DNA of 64,000 nt from Algicola sagamiensis DSM 14643 (lineage in GTDB: Bacteria > Pseudomonadota > Gammaproteobacteria > Enterobacterales > Alteromonadaceae): NCBI RefSeq assembly GCF_000374485.1, contig NZ_KB894493.1, positions 248,001-312,000 on the forward strand, written 5' to 3'. Positions 10,303 through 18,441 of this stretch are shown here, piece after piece; positions within the stretch are counted from its first letter, which is position 1, and every line of letters begins with the position of its first letter. Made by a program: the position numbers and the translations under genes. The notes under the pieces were generated by a model. That model ran no database searches. It saw only the letters and a list, made by a program, of their open reading frames with translations, and was not told where the DNA came from.

Positions 10303-11682
10303 ATGACAGATGAAATGAATCAAGAATTAACGCGCAGCATGCCCAAGCCAACGATGAGCTTGACGGTCAAAATTTTGATTGGCATGTTTCTCGGCGCGGC
10401 AATAGGGTTACTATACAATTTAACGTTCGAGCATGGCGCAATATTGCAAATGTTCGGCGCGGATCCGGCTAATTACACAAACGTACAGAGTGTAATCAAC
10501 AGTGCCCTGTTTGAAGGGATACTGAAAATCATTGCTGCTGTTTTTGTCGCCAGCTTGAAACTCATCGTCGTACCGTTAGTCTTTGTCTCTCTTGTATGCG
10601 GGATTTGTGGGCTGACAGATACATCCAAACTTGGTCGGCTTGGTGGCAAAGCTGTTGGTTTGTATTTGTTGACGACTGCGGTTGCAATTTCAATTGCTGT
10701 CGCGGCGGCTTTGGTTGTCATGCCAGGCGCTGATGTGCATGTTGATGTTGCAAAAACAACATTTGCGGCGAAAGAAGCCCCATCACTCGTGCAGACGATC
10801 ATTGATATGTTCCCGACCAACCCGGTCAAAGCAATGGCAGAAGGCAAAATGCTTCAGGTCATTGTATTTTCAATCTTATTTGGCTTAGCGATTGCCCTAT
10901 CTGGGGAGAGAGGACAACGCATTGCCAATATCTTTGAAGATCTGAACGAAGTCATCATTAAGCTCGTTCGCATCCTGATGTACTTAGCACCTTACGGTGT
11001 ATTTGCACTTGTTGCCCGTGTATTCTCAACAGTTGGCCTAGATGCAATTGCTGGCATTATGAAGTATTTCTTCCTTGTCATTGGCGTCCTGTTCGTTCAT
11101 GCGTTTGTTGTTTATCCAACCATTTTAAAGACTATTGCAAAGCTCAATCCGCTTGTTTTCCTCATGAAGATGAAAGATGCCGCACTGTTTGCGTTTAGTA
11201 CATCAAGCTCTGGTGCAACGATGCCAGTTACTATGGAAACAGCAACGGAAAAAATGGGTGTTCGCAATACGATTGCATCCTTTACCGTCCCATTGGGAAC
11301 AACGATTAATATGGACGGAACTGCTATTATGCAAGGTGTTGCAACCGTGTTTATCGCGCAGGCATTTAATGTTGATCTGACGCTCACCGATTACCTCATG
11401 GTTGTCCTTACAGCCACCCTATCATCGGTTGGTACAGCTGGTGTTCCTGGTGTAGGTCTGATCATGCTCACCATGGTCCTGCAACAAGTCAATCTACCTG
11501 TTGAAGGGATCGCGTTGATTATCGGTGTTGACCGCTTGCTGGATATGACAAGAACAGCAGTTAATGTTACCGGTGACTGTATGGTTTCCTGTGTTGTTGC
11601 GAAAACGGAAGGCGAACTTGATGAAGAAGTCTTTTATGCCGCAGAAAATGGCAGTAGCAGTGCAAAAACACAAGCCTCTTAA
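10303..11682 (+). CDS. Dicarboxylate/amino acid:cation symporter (DAACS family)
   Basis: A 459-residue integral membrane transporter of the GltP/DctA/GltPh family, coupling Na+ or H+ to uptake of glutamate, aspartate or C4-dicarboxylates. The serine-rich hairpin-1 motif AFSTSSSGATMP is at about 297-308, the NMDGTA cation motif at 336-341, and the substrate-binding stretch DRLLDMTRTAVNVTGD at 410-425. That last stretch carries D414, R417 and N421, equivalent to D394/R397/N401 of GltPh, which favours an acidic amino acid substrate. Around eight hydrophobic segments plus two re-entrant loops fit the fold. The gene is free-standing and ends in a strong terminator. Confidence 0.93.
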   Translation: MTDEMNQELTRSMPKPTMSLTVKILIGMFLGAAIGLLYNLTFEHGAILQMFGADPANYTNVQSVINSALFEGILKIIAAVFVASLKLIVVPLVFVSLVCGICGLTDTSKLGRLGGKAVGLYLLTTAVAISIAVAAALVVMPGADVHVDVAKTTFAAKEAPSLVQTIIDMFPTNPVKAMAEGKMLQVIVFSILFGLAIALSGERGQRIANIFEDLNEVIIKLVRILMYLAPYGVFALVARVFSTVGLDAIAGIMKYFFLVIGVLFVHAFVVYPTILKTIAKLNPLVFLMKMKDAALFAFSTSSSGATMPVTMETATEKMGVRNTIASFTVPLGTTINMDGTAIMQGVATVFIAQAFNVDLTLTDYLMVVLTATLSSVGTAGVPGVGLIMLTMVLQQVNLPVEGIALIIGVDRLLDMTRTAVNVTGDCMVSCVVAKTEGELDEEVFYAAENGSSSAKTQAS

Positions 11683-11707
11683 TTGAACAACTCACTATTC
11701 TGTTCAA

Positions 11708-11740
11708 TAAAAAGGGTGGCCTCTTGGTCACCCTTTTTTC
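11708..11740 (+). terminator. Rho-independent terminator of the symporter gene
   Basis: Stem AAAGGGTG (11711-11718) with CACCCTTT (11729-11736), a loop of about 10 bases and a following T-tract, 26 bases after the stop codon at 11682. The A-tract before the stem makes the hairpin partly bidirectional. Confidence 0.9.
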
Positions 11741-12313
11741 ATGCCACGACTCTTTCACAAATAGATAAGCGAACTGTCTAAGTGTTATATACACCTTTTG
11801 CGATCTTGGACGTCATTCTGAACTCATCTTATGATTTTGTTTCATGCTGATTCAATGGGTAAGGAAGGCGGGCACGCATCGCGCACCCGATTCTGGCAGC
11901 TATCTAATCGATGAATTCAATAAACAAGTATTGATGTGCTGACTTTGTCAGTGGTTGTTAGAAAACTTTGAAAAGATAGTGGTTGGATGGGAATAGGAGG
12001 TCAAAATTTCAGTTGGTACACGATTAAGCTCATAAATACCCTGATAGAATCATTGAGCCAATAATAATATATGTACCTATAATCCGTGATGAATGACGAT
12101 GATATGCTCGACTTGTGAATTGTTTTTTTAAGCACCTCAAGCGAGTATATCTGAACTCATCACAAGAGTTGCACACGAAGCACATCGTCCTTGAACAATA
12201 ATGACTCAAGCACCCAACGGCATGCTTCAGTAAATTCGTTCAGTACTTTAGGGAAATTGTTCGCTTTGGAGAGAACTAAACATCCTTGTCTCTCTCCTTT
12301 AGAAAGGTAAAAT
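11741..12313. other. Intergenic region at the left edge of the accessory block
   Basis: About 570 AT-rich bases between the symporter terminator and the 3' end of the effector-like gene. I find no ORF with a plausible start and ribosome binding site, no tRNA (so no evident attachment site) and no integrase or IS remnant. It marks the boundary between ordinary chromosome and the effector/eCIS block. Confidence 0.4.
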
Positions 12314-13846
12314 TTAACCTAGCCAGCCTTCTGCTGCATAAAGCATACGCAAAACACTTGGTGCGCCCAGACTGCCATCTTCCTGAGGATAACCTTGAAG
12401 AAGTTCAGAACGTTCAATCGCTCTTACATCTTTTGGAAGCATATTTTTCGTCACTTGCTCTTTGGATAAGTCCCGTGTTAAGTCTTCTTTTAGCTGAGAA
12501 TGTACTTGAATATTCCCTAGATTTGGGTTGTGCATTGCACCATAACTGAGAGATTCAATCAGAGCTTTGTCATTTTTACGCAGTCCTTCTTTTGGACTTT
12601 TCACATGTTGTTTGAGATCCTCACTTGGCAAAGAGCCAAATTCTTTTTTCAAAGCCATGCGTGTTCTCTCAAAGTGCTGCTCAATAACCGGAGCGTCTTC
12701 ATGACTCATGTTCCTGTTTTCTGCTGGGCCTAGATAGAGTAATAATGCACGAACGACTCTTTCATTTGTCTGTAAGTCAAACACTTGTTCATGTTCCTTA
12801 TAGCCAACAAGCATTTTTGGCATAACATCTAAATCTTGGCGGATCGTATGTTGCCTATTTGTTTCGGAAGCTGCGACGCCAGATAAAAATGCGCCTCCAA
12901 ACCTTGTTCCACTCAGTGAAACACCATAGGAATTTTGCAATGCGATATTTGAGGTTTGCTGAGCGATAGCTTCATTGACGGCAGGTGCGACGCCCAGGCC
13001 AGAAAATGGCAATACTTGGCTAAGCGGTAATGCAGCAGTATAGGTCGTTAGATGGACAGCTTGATATGTTGCATCCACATCATGACCTGAGTACAGTGCA
13101 TTAGAAATAATACTTGCAATATCATTTGAATATTTTGAATTTTGATCACCAGTTACCGACAAGATAGCACCATGCGAAGCCTCTTTATCTGTTACATTCG
13201 CAATATTTTTCATTGCAAACACAATACCTGGGATCACGAGTAAGCTTGCAGCAGCTTTGCTAATTAATTTTGCATTGGCTAGATTGTTATTCGAAGCGAG
13301 TTGTTGGACCATAGGGTCTGAATCACTGGATGCTCTTCGGATGGACTGGACCCAACTATTGAGGTAATACTTGCCCAAGCCTTCTGCACCGCCTTCTATC
13401 TCTCCTGGGGCCACTTCTCTTAACGTTTCAATAAAGCGATCATCTTTTGCAACTTCATTTAACAAACGGCTGAGATTTTCAAATCGTTCATGATTGTTCA
13501 TCAGCTGAGGTAATAGTTTTTTGATATCTGCAATATCCCTTTGAGTGATCGGTGTTCCCGTTTCTGTTTTCGACTGAATCAAAGTGGATGCACGCGCTCC
13601 CCATTGGCCAAATTCATGTCGCAATGCGGCACCCAATTCTTCACCTGTTTTCAGGTTTTCATTCAAAAAAGCATCTGTTGACTTTCCATCAACAAGATTA
13701 CACATTGAACTTATCACGGCTCCTTTATCCATTGTCGAAGCGACTTTGACCTGACCTTCTTTCGCGATAACGCGATTGTCGGATGATGCTGCAATATCAA
13801 AGAAATCTTTGAGTTGATATTGATTCGATGAAATTGTATTTGTCAT
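12314..13846 (-). CDS. Effector-like protein paired with a type III chaperone
   Basis: A 510-residue protein of unrecognised family. The N-terminus (MTNTISSNQYQLKDFF) is Ser/Asn/Thr-rich without a Sec signal, as in type III effectors. The body is mostly helical, with one moderately hydrophobic stretch (KAAASLLVIPGIVFAMKNIA, about 199-218) and a Gly/Ala-rich central part (SGTRFGGAFLSGVAASE). I see no catalytic motif. The gene begins 23 bases after the stop of a CesT-type chaperone gene, the classic chaperone-effector operon order. It could be an orphan type III effector or cargo borrowed by the neighbouring eCIS; the sequence does not decide between them. Confidence 0.6.
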   Translation of the reverse strand: MTNTISSNQYQLKDFFDIAASSDNRVIAKEGQVKVASTMDKGAVISSMCNLVDGKSTDAFLNENLKTGEELGAALRHEFGQWGARASTLIQSKTETGTPITQRDIADIKKLLPQLMNNHERFENLSRLLNEVAKDDRFIETLREVAPGEIEGGAEGLGKYYLNSWVQSIRRASSDSDPMVQQLASNNNLANAKLISKAAASLLVIPGIVFAMKNIANVTDKEASHGAILSVTGDQNSKYSNDIASIISNALYSGHDVDATYQAVHLTTYTAALPLSQVLPFSGLGVAPAVNEAIAQQTSNIALQNSYGVSLSGTRFGGAFLSGVAASETNRQHTIRQDLDVMPKMLVGYKEHEQVFDLQTNERVVRALLLYLGPAENRNMSHEDAPVIEQHFERTRMALKKEFGSLPSEDLKQHVKSPKEGLRKNDKALIESLSYGAMHNPNLGNIQVHSQLKEDLTRDLSKEQVTKNMLPKDVRAIERSELLQGYPQEDGSLGAPSVLRMLYAAEGWLG

Positions 13847-13869
13847 AGGGACAACTTAACTCCTATTTT

Positions 13870-14325
13870 CTACACTCGATTAAATGGCGTGATGTGTGAC
13901 TCACTATCTGATTGCGTCTGATAGGAAGATAAAAATTCTTCCGGTTGGTTGAGAATATTTTGCCAAAACTCAATTGCTATAACCAATTGGTTAAGCAGCA
14001 GCTCAAGGCGCTCTACATTCAACCCAGATTCATAGATACGACGGTATATAATGTATTGCTGGTTTTTGGGGTTCATACCAATTGTGAATCCGTTGGCCCC
14101 TAACCCAAAAAAGTTTGCTTCTAATATTGCTTGGTTGAGTAGACTTGTGTCTTCCAATGCATTCAGCGTTAAGTTCGAATAAAGAATAACTTCCTGAGCA
14201 CTGTTGACTTGGAGGAATATTGCGACTTTCTCATCGATGACTATCGAGCAAAAGCCTTCGCTATTGATAGTTAAAGGCTCAATGCTGAGAGAATTTGAAA
14301 GCTCTTTAAGAATTTCACTTAACAT
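13870..14325 (-). CDS. Type III secretion class I chaperone (CesT/Tir-chaperone-like)
   Basis: About 151 residues, acidic, with the class I chaperone pattern. An N-terminal helix (MLSEILKELSNSL) is followed by EGFCSIVIDEKVAIFLQVN, strand pairs ending VILYSNLT, then LNQAILEANFFGLGANGFTIGM and YIIYRRIYESGLNVERLELLLNQ with a final Trp-containing helix. Small dimeric chaperones of this kind bind the N-terminal region of one effector and keep it secretion-competent. The frame extends four codons upstream to a TTG at 14337; I take ATG 14325. Its neighbour downstream is presumably its client. No type III apparatus genes are in the window. Confidence 0.75.
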   Translation of the reverse strand: MLSEILKELSNSLSIEPLTINSEGFCSIVIDEKVAIFLQVNSAQEVILYSNLTLNALEDTSLLNQAILEANFFGLGANGFTIGMNPKNQQYIIYRRIYESGLNVERLELLLNQLVIAIEFWQNILNQPEEFLSSYQTQSDSESHITPFNRV

Positions 14326-14412
14326 AAAAAACCACAACGACAGATGCTATATGATTTTTTAGTAACCAAACTAATAAAAAGGTTGTATTTAAAATACCTA
14401 TTCCAACTCAAA

Positions 14413-14463
14413 GTACACATATCAAGTAAAATTTTGTACACAAATCGGTTTTTTGGTACACAT
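14413..14463 (-). promoter_or_regulatory. Three phased GTACACA boxes, operator candidate
   Basis: In the 200-bp AT-rich gap before the chaperone gene the heptamer GTACACA occurs at 14413, 14436 and 14456, i.e. at spacings of 23 and 20 bp, close to two helical turns. On the minus strand these read TGTGTAC. Identical orientation and near-helical phasing suggest sites for a regulator bound along one DNA face, upstream of the chaperone-effector operon. Confidence 0.45.
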
Positions 14464-14529
14464 TTTCATGTTTTTAAATTTTACCACACCCCCTAACCGA
14501 AAGTATGTAAATCATTGATTTATAAGACA

Positions 14530-15090
14530 CTAAGTCGGTACATGCAACCCAGAGCGGCGACTTAATAATATGAATGTCATAAAATCGTCCATTTTGTTGC
14601 ATAACTCTTCTTCGTAATCAGCATGATCATCATGGCAATGGCAGAAGGACTCCCCTTCTTCTAGGATGAGTTGGAATACATCACTTTCTGCAAAATGATT
14701 CGAAAATTGGCAGCTGATATGATCGGTCTGGCCAATGCGCTGGAAGCTGATCACATTGTTGGAAAACACAGGTTGATTGATACTTCTTGATGGTATCTTC
14801 ATATCTGAGACAGCAAGATCCATCCGAATAATGTATTCTTTCTCAGGCTCATCCGATAAAGTAACCGTTTCTTGCGTTAGACCATGTTGATAGTTCTTCT
14901 CTGTCAGGACTTGCTGAACTTCCTCTAAAAAGGCTTGAATTTGATGGCGAAACTTGTGATCCAGGCTTTCTAGAATTGCTTTATCTTCTTCAAATTGGTT
15001 GGACTTCACCTGTTGTTTGATTGAGTCATAGTAAGTTTTGATGATTTCATGCTTTGTAATGATATCTGCTAGATGAGTCAATTGAGACAT
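14530..15090 (-). CDS. Hypothetical protein with a His/Cys-rich segment
   Basis: A 186-residue protein downstream of the tape-measure gene. The N-terminal 70 residues are predicted helical and probably coiled (DKAILESLDHKFRHQIQAF, LEEVQQVLTEK). A C-terminal segment carries FCHCHDDHADYEEELC, with three Cys and three His in 16 residues, which could hold a metal ion. I do not recognise the family. Start ATG 15090 fits the alignment of the first helix. It could be the last gene of the structural operon (172 bases after it) or belong to the chaperone/effector group. Confidence 0.65.
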   Translation of the reverse strand: MSQLTHLADIITKHEIIKTYYDSIKQQVKSNQFEEDKAILESLDHKFRHQIQAFLEEVQQVLTEKNYQHGLTQETVTLSDEPEKEYIIRMDLAVSDMKIPSRSINQPVFSNNVISFQRIGQTDHISCQFSNHFAESDVFQLILEEGESFCHCHDDHADYEEELCNKMDDFMTFILLSRRSGLHVPT

Positions 15091-15117
15091 AAGTATCCTC
15101 TATGATTCTATCCGCGC

Positions 15118-15129
15118 GGGTTTAAACCC
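15118..15129. promoter_or_regulatory. Perfect 12-bp palindrome GGGTTTAAACCC
   Basis: Lies 28 bases upstream of the start of the 14530-15090 gene, flanked by GCGCG on both sides (15114-15118 and 15135-15139). It may be an operator or an mRNA hairpin in the gap after the tape-measure gene. There is no U-tract on either strand, so it is not a typical terminator. Confidence 0.3.
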
Positions 15130-15262
15130 TGATTGCGCGTGTTAATCTTTCGGAAGCTCTCGCGGTTTGGCAGTAAACATTTCCATCACGATGCGAGAAG
15201 TGAATTTGGGTTATCGCGTATTTATTTCAAATGAACGGCGAGTAACAAAGAGTGAGGTTTTT

Positions 15263-18200
15263 TCAGTCAAAACCGTACGGCCAGTGGATTTCTAGGAGTT
15301 GATGATCCAGCCATGGCATTGTGATTGTTCCAAGGCCCCAGGGGAGTTTGGTTAGAAGAATATCCATCGACTGCCGCTCGACTTCAATTGCAAAGCCGTG
15401 CTGGGTTTGAATACACAAACCATGTCTTTGTATAAACATCTGTTGAAACGAACCAACTGGCATATTTTTTAATGCTTGCCAGTGGCCGATCACGGATTGC
15501 AGGAATGCGGTTACGCTTTCTTTTTCTTCGTTAGACAATTCTATGAGTGCTTCATGGCTGGTTTCTGGTGGCAAGCCCAACATTAAATTCGCCGTGCCCA
15601 TCACTTCTTGTTCTTCAAATACCAAACCAGACATTTCAACGAGATATGCGAATGCTTTTTCTTGTGTTTGCTCATCCATAAAATGGCCGATCTTATCGGT
15701 GTCTGCTGTTGTATCTGATTCGATATTTAACAAATTATTTCGCTGAAAGAACAATTGTAGAAATGGCCAGAGGATCACAAGCCCGGCATCTTTTGTGGGT
15801 AAGCCTGTGTATTGCTCTGATTCCCATTGACGTACCTGAGCAAGTCGTGCGTTTATTTTGTCTCGGATTGACTGTAAATCAAGCTGAGACCATTGCTTTT
15901 TCGTTTGAAGACGCACATCACTCATTCGTTTTAAACTTTGCTGTATCGATTGTTCATGACATTCTGATACCCATGTTTGGCAAGTCTCTAATACTTCACT
16001 TTTTGTTGGCAGTACAGGTGAAAATGCCCAAGCATGTATCGCTTCAATCATATTTGCTTCTTGCTGAACTTGTTTGTCTTGAGAACGGACAGCATGGAAG
16101 ATTGGCCACCACCACTGCTGCGTCATTTGGTATGTAATTGGATCATTTTGTCCCAGTTCAAACAATTGCTGGATCATCGACTCCAATTTCTCGATATACC
16201 GAGAGAAGTGGAGCAACCGAACTGCACTCCCTGACTCTGCTCTGCTTTCTTGTTTTTGCCAAAATAGGCAAGCCATCAATATCTCTTTGAGATAAACAGA
16301 AAGCCGATTTACTTCAATGACTCGATCCTGGTTGAGTGACTGAATTGATGGCATCATTTTATTCATCAATACTGGGTGACTTTCTTTTATCACATGTTGT
16401 AACAAGTGCTGCGTGGCTTCAACAAATGTTACCCATATTGCCTCACAAACCGCTTGCTCCTGCCGCTGTTTGAATACTTGTTCTTGTTGTTCAATATTTT
16501 CTTGAATAACAACTCCAGATGGTGCATCCATCATCATAACTGGCAAAGAAGGAAGTATGACATCTTGAGACCATGTGTACCTTTTTTGTTTCCAAGTTTG
16601 AAGCTGCGTATGAGTTAAAGTCGGTCTACAGAGTAACTGATAAAAATGAATCAATGCTTGCGCAGCTGCCTTCGACATTGCATTTGGTGATTGCTCATCA
16701 CAGGCAACATAGATATCTTTGAACTCAATAGAAACGAATGGCGTGCTTCTTTGTGCTTTGCGCGCCTCTTCCTCTTGAATGGCTGTCAGCTGTGCGATAT
16801 ACGTATCAATGACTTGTTGAAGTGACCCAATTTTTTCCCATTGTTGCTGTGCAATGGCACTATACAATTGTGTTAAAAATTGCTTCGTTTCGAAGCCAGC
16901 GGCTCGATTTTCTTTCAGCTCAGTGATATGGCTGGAAAGTTCTTCGATATGAATGTTGTCTTGCGGCGAAGACTCAATCGAGTACAAACACGCTCGTATT
17001 TTTAAGAGTATCTTTTGTGCTTCTGCATGTGGTCTCAATGCGCTTGCTAACCATGATTGGCACTTTGATTCGATCAATTGTTTTAGATCAGCTGGAAAAA
17101 CAGCCGTTTTTATCGCAAGGATATAAAAAGCTTGAAGGTGCTTGATAAAGGTTTCAGGCATACAGTTCAACTGACTAAGAACAGTTAATGGTGCAGAAAC
17201 CTGTGCGAGTGCATGTCTGATCAATTCGAAATTAAAATGCGGCTTAAGGTACTTCTTCGATACTTCAATCCCATGCAACAAAACATCAGAACTGTTTGGA
17301 ATGATGATCCGGCGAAGACTCAACAGGTCTTTTTGCGACACATGTTGCATTGTGACAATCGTAAACCAGGACTGGAGTGCTTCTTGCGTTCGCACACATT
17401 GTTGCTGCGCCATATCTAACTCAGTTAAACAAGCACGAAGCGCTCGCATTGCCTCCATGAGTTCTTGCTGGGTCACATCAGCTCCGGCTTCCAAAGTAAA
17501 ACTTCGCAAAAATAACCCCCAGCGCTCGAATGTGGATGTGCAGAAATATGTTCGCAATAAGAATGTCAGTCCTGCACGCCAGATCTTCCCTTTCAGTGAC
17601 TGTCCCATTGCTGAATTTCCAAGATACAACATCCACTGATTCACGACTGAATGGGGAAAAATCCGCTTGAGCAATGTTGGTAATAAGTAAAATGATTCAC
17701 TTTGGTGTATCCAGGACCAAATTCGGCGTTGTACATGTGGCAACCCTAACCACTGTCTTAACATTGGCAAAGGTAGTCCATTTTGCTGCAATGATTGATC
17801 GAGTAAGTAGGAAAACTGCTGATAATTAACCTCCCCAAATGGGTGATCTGGATTGGCTGAGCGACCATATAACAGCTGAGATTTAAGCAACTCGAATAGA
17901 TTTTGGCGTGAAGCATCTGGTAAAACATTCGGCTTTGTATCCACCTTATGTTTCATATTTTGCTCTGGAACAGCAAGATGATTTGCTTGACTGCTGTCAG
18001 GTTGACTGGACTGATTTCTACGACGCGAGAACACTTCAAAGAGTTTTTGAAGGATCGCTTGCTGCAATGCCTGCTTTAATGCTGGAATAATGTATTGACG
18101 GATCAGGATGAGTAAAGACATACCAGCCTCTTCGAGATGAACATCTGGTAATTCGACTTCCAAAGATGGAATAACCATGTCAGCAGGAAGTTCCATTTCC

Positions 18201-18352
18201 TGGGTTCGACAAAATTCCTCAACCTTTTCCAAATCCAAAGACGCCAGTTCATTCATCACAAACTGCTGAAATTGTCTGTCCACCAGCTCAGGCTCATCCT
18301 GAACATAGGACAGGCATAAATCAAAACACAATTGACGGATATGGAAGTTCAT
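15263..18352 (-). CDS. eCIS tape-measure protein (Afp14-like)
   Basis: About 1029 residues. The N-terminal block has the family signature of contractile-injection-system tape-measure proteins: a FHIRQLCFDL start, a helix pair, then the IPSLEVELPDV motif. The C-terminal block is equally characteristic, with FLQSVIGHWQALKNMPVGS, FIQRHG, a Val-Glu strand, LLTKLPWGLGTITMPW and a final IHWPYGF. The middle is long, helical and Gln-rich, consistent with a molecular ruler that sets tube length in Afp/PVC particles. The frame reaches a GTG at 18361; ATG 18352 is preferred as it matches the usual N-terminus. It follows the giant fibre gene, an order also seen in Afp (Afp13 then Afp14). Confidence 0.9.
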   Translation of the reverse strand: MNFHIRQLCFDLCLSYVQDEPELVDRQFQQFVMNELASLDLEKVEEFCRTQEMELPADMVIPSLEVELPDVHLEEAGMSLLILIRQYIIPALKQALQQAILQKLFEVFSRRRNQSSQPDSSQANHLAVPEQNMKHKVDTKPNVLPDASRQNLFELLKSQLLYGRSANPDHPFGEVNYQQFSYLLDQSLQQNGLPLPMLRQWLGLPHVQRRIWSWIHQSESFYLLPTLLKRIFPHSVVNQWMLYLGNSAMGQSLKGKIWRAGLTFLLRTYFCTSTFERWGLFLRSFTLEAGADVTQQELMEAMRALRACLTELDMAQQQCVRTQEALQSWFTIVTMQHVSQKDLLSLRRIIIPNSSDVLLHGIEVSKKYLKPHFNFELIRHALAQVSAPLTVLSQLNCMPETFIKHLQAFYILAIKTAVFPADLKQLIESKCQSWLASALRPHAEAQKILLKIRACLYSIESSPQDNIHIEELSSHITELKENRAAGFETKQFLTQLYSAIAQQQWEKIGSLQQVIDTYIAQLTAIQEEEARKAQRSTPFVSIEFKDIYVACDEQSPNAMSKAAAQALIHFYQLLCRPTLTHTQLQTWKQKRYTWSQDVILPSLPVMMMDAPSGVVIQENIEQQEQVFKQRQEQAVCEAIWVTFVEATQHLLQHVIKESHPVLMNKMMPSIQSLNQDRVIEVNRLSVYLKEILMACLFWQKQESRAESGSAVRLLHFSRYIEKLESMIQQLFELGQNDPITYQMTQQWWWPIFHAVRSQDKQVQQEANMIEAIHAWAFSPVLPTKSEVLETCQTWVSECHEQSIQQSLKRMSDVRLQTKKQWSQLDLQSIRDKINARLAQVRQWESEQYTGLPTKDAGLVILWPFLQLFFQRNNLLNIESDTTADTDKIGHFMDEQTQEKAFAYLVEMSGLVFEEQEVMGTANLMLGLPPETSHEALIELSNEEKESVTAFLQSVIGHWQALKNMPVGSFQQMFIQRHGLCIQTQHGFAIEVERQSMDILLTKLPWGLGTITMPWLDHQLLEIHWPYGFD

Positions 18353-18441
18353 AGAACACACTTTAGATTTGAAAGAGTTGAAGTTTGTTAGATATTGATA
18401 TTTTGACTTTGATTCGTATAAATTATGAAAAAGGAATCGGA

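Noticed and set aside
12286-12549. Plus-strand 87-codon frame
   Set aside because: It is antisense to the 3' end of the effector-like gene and has no ribosome binding site; the minus-strand frame of 510 codons is clearly the coding one.
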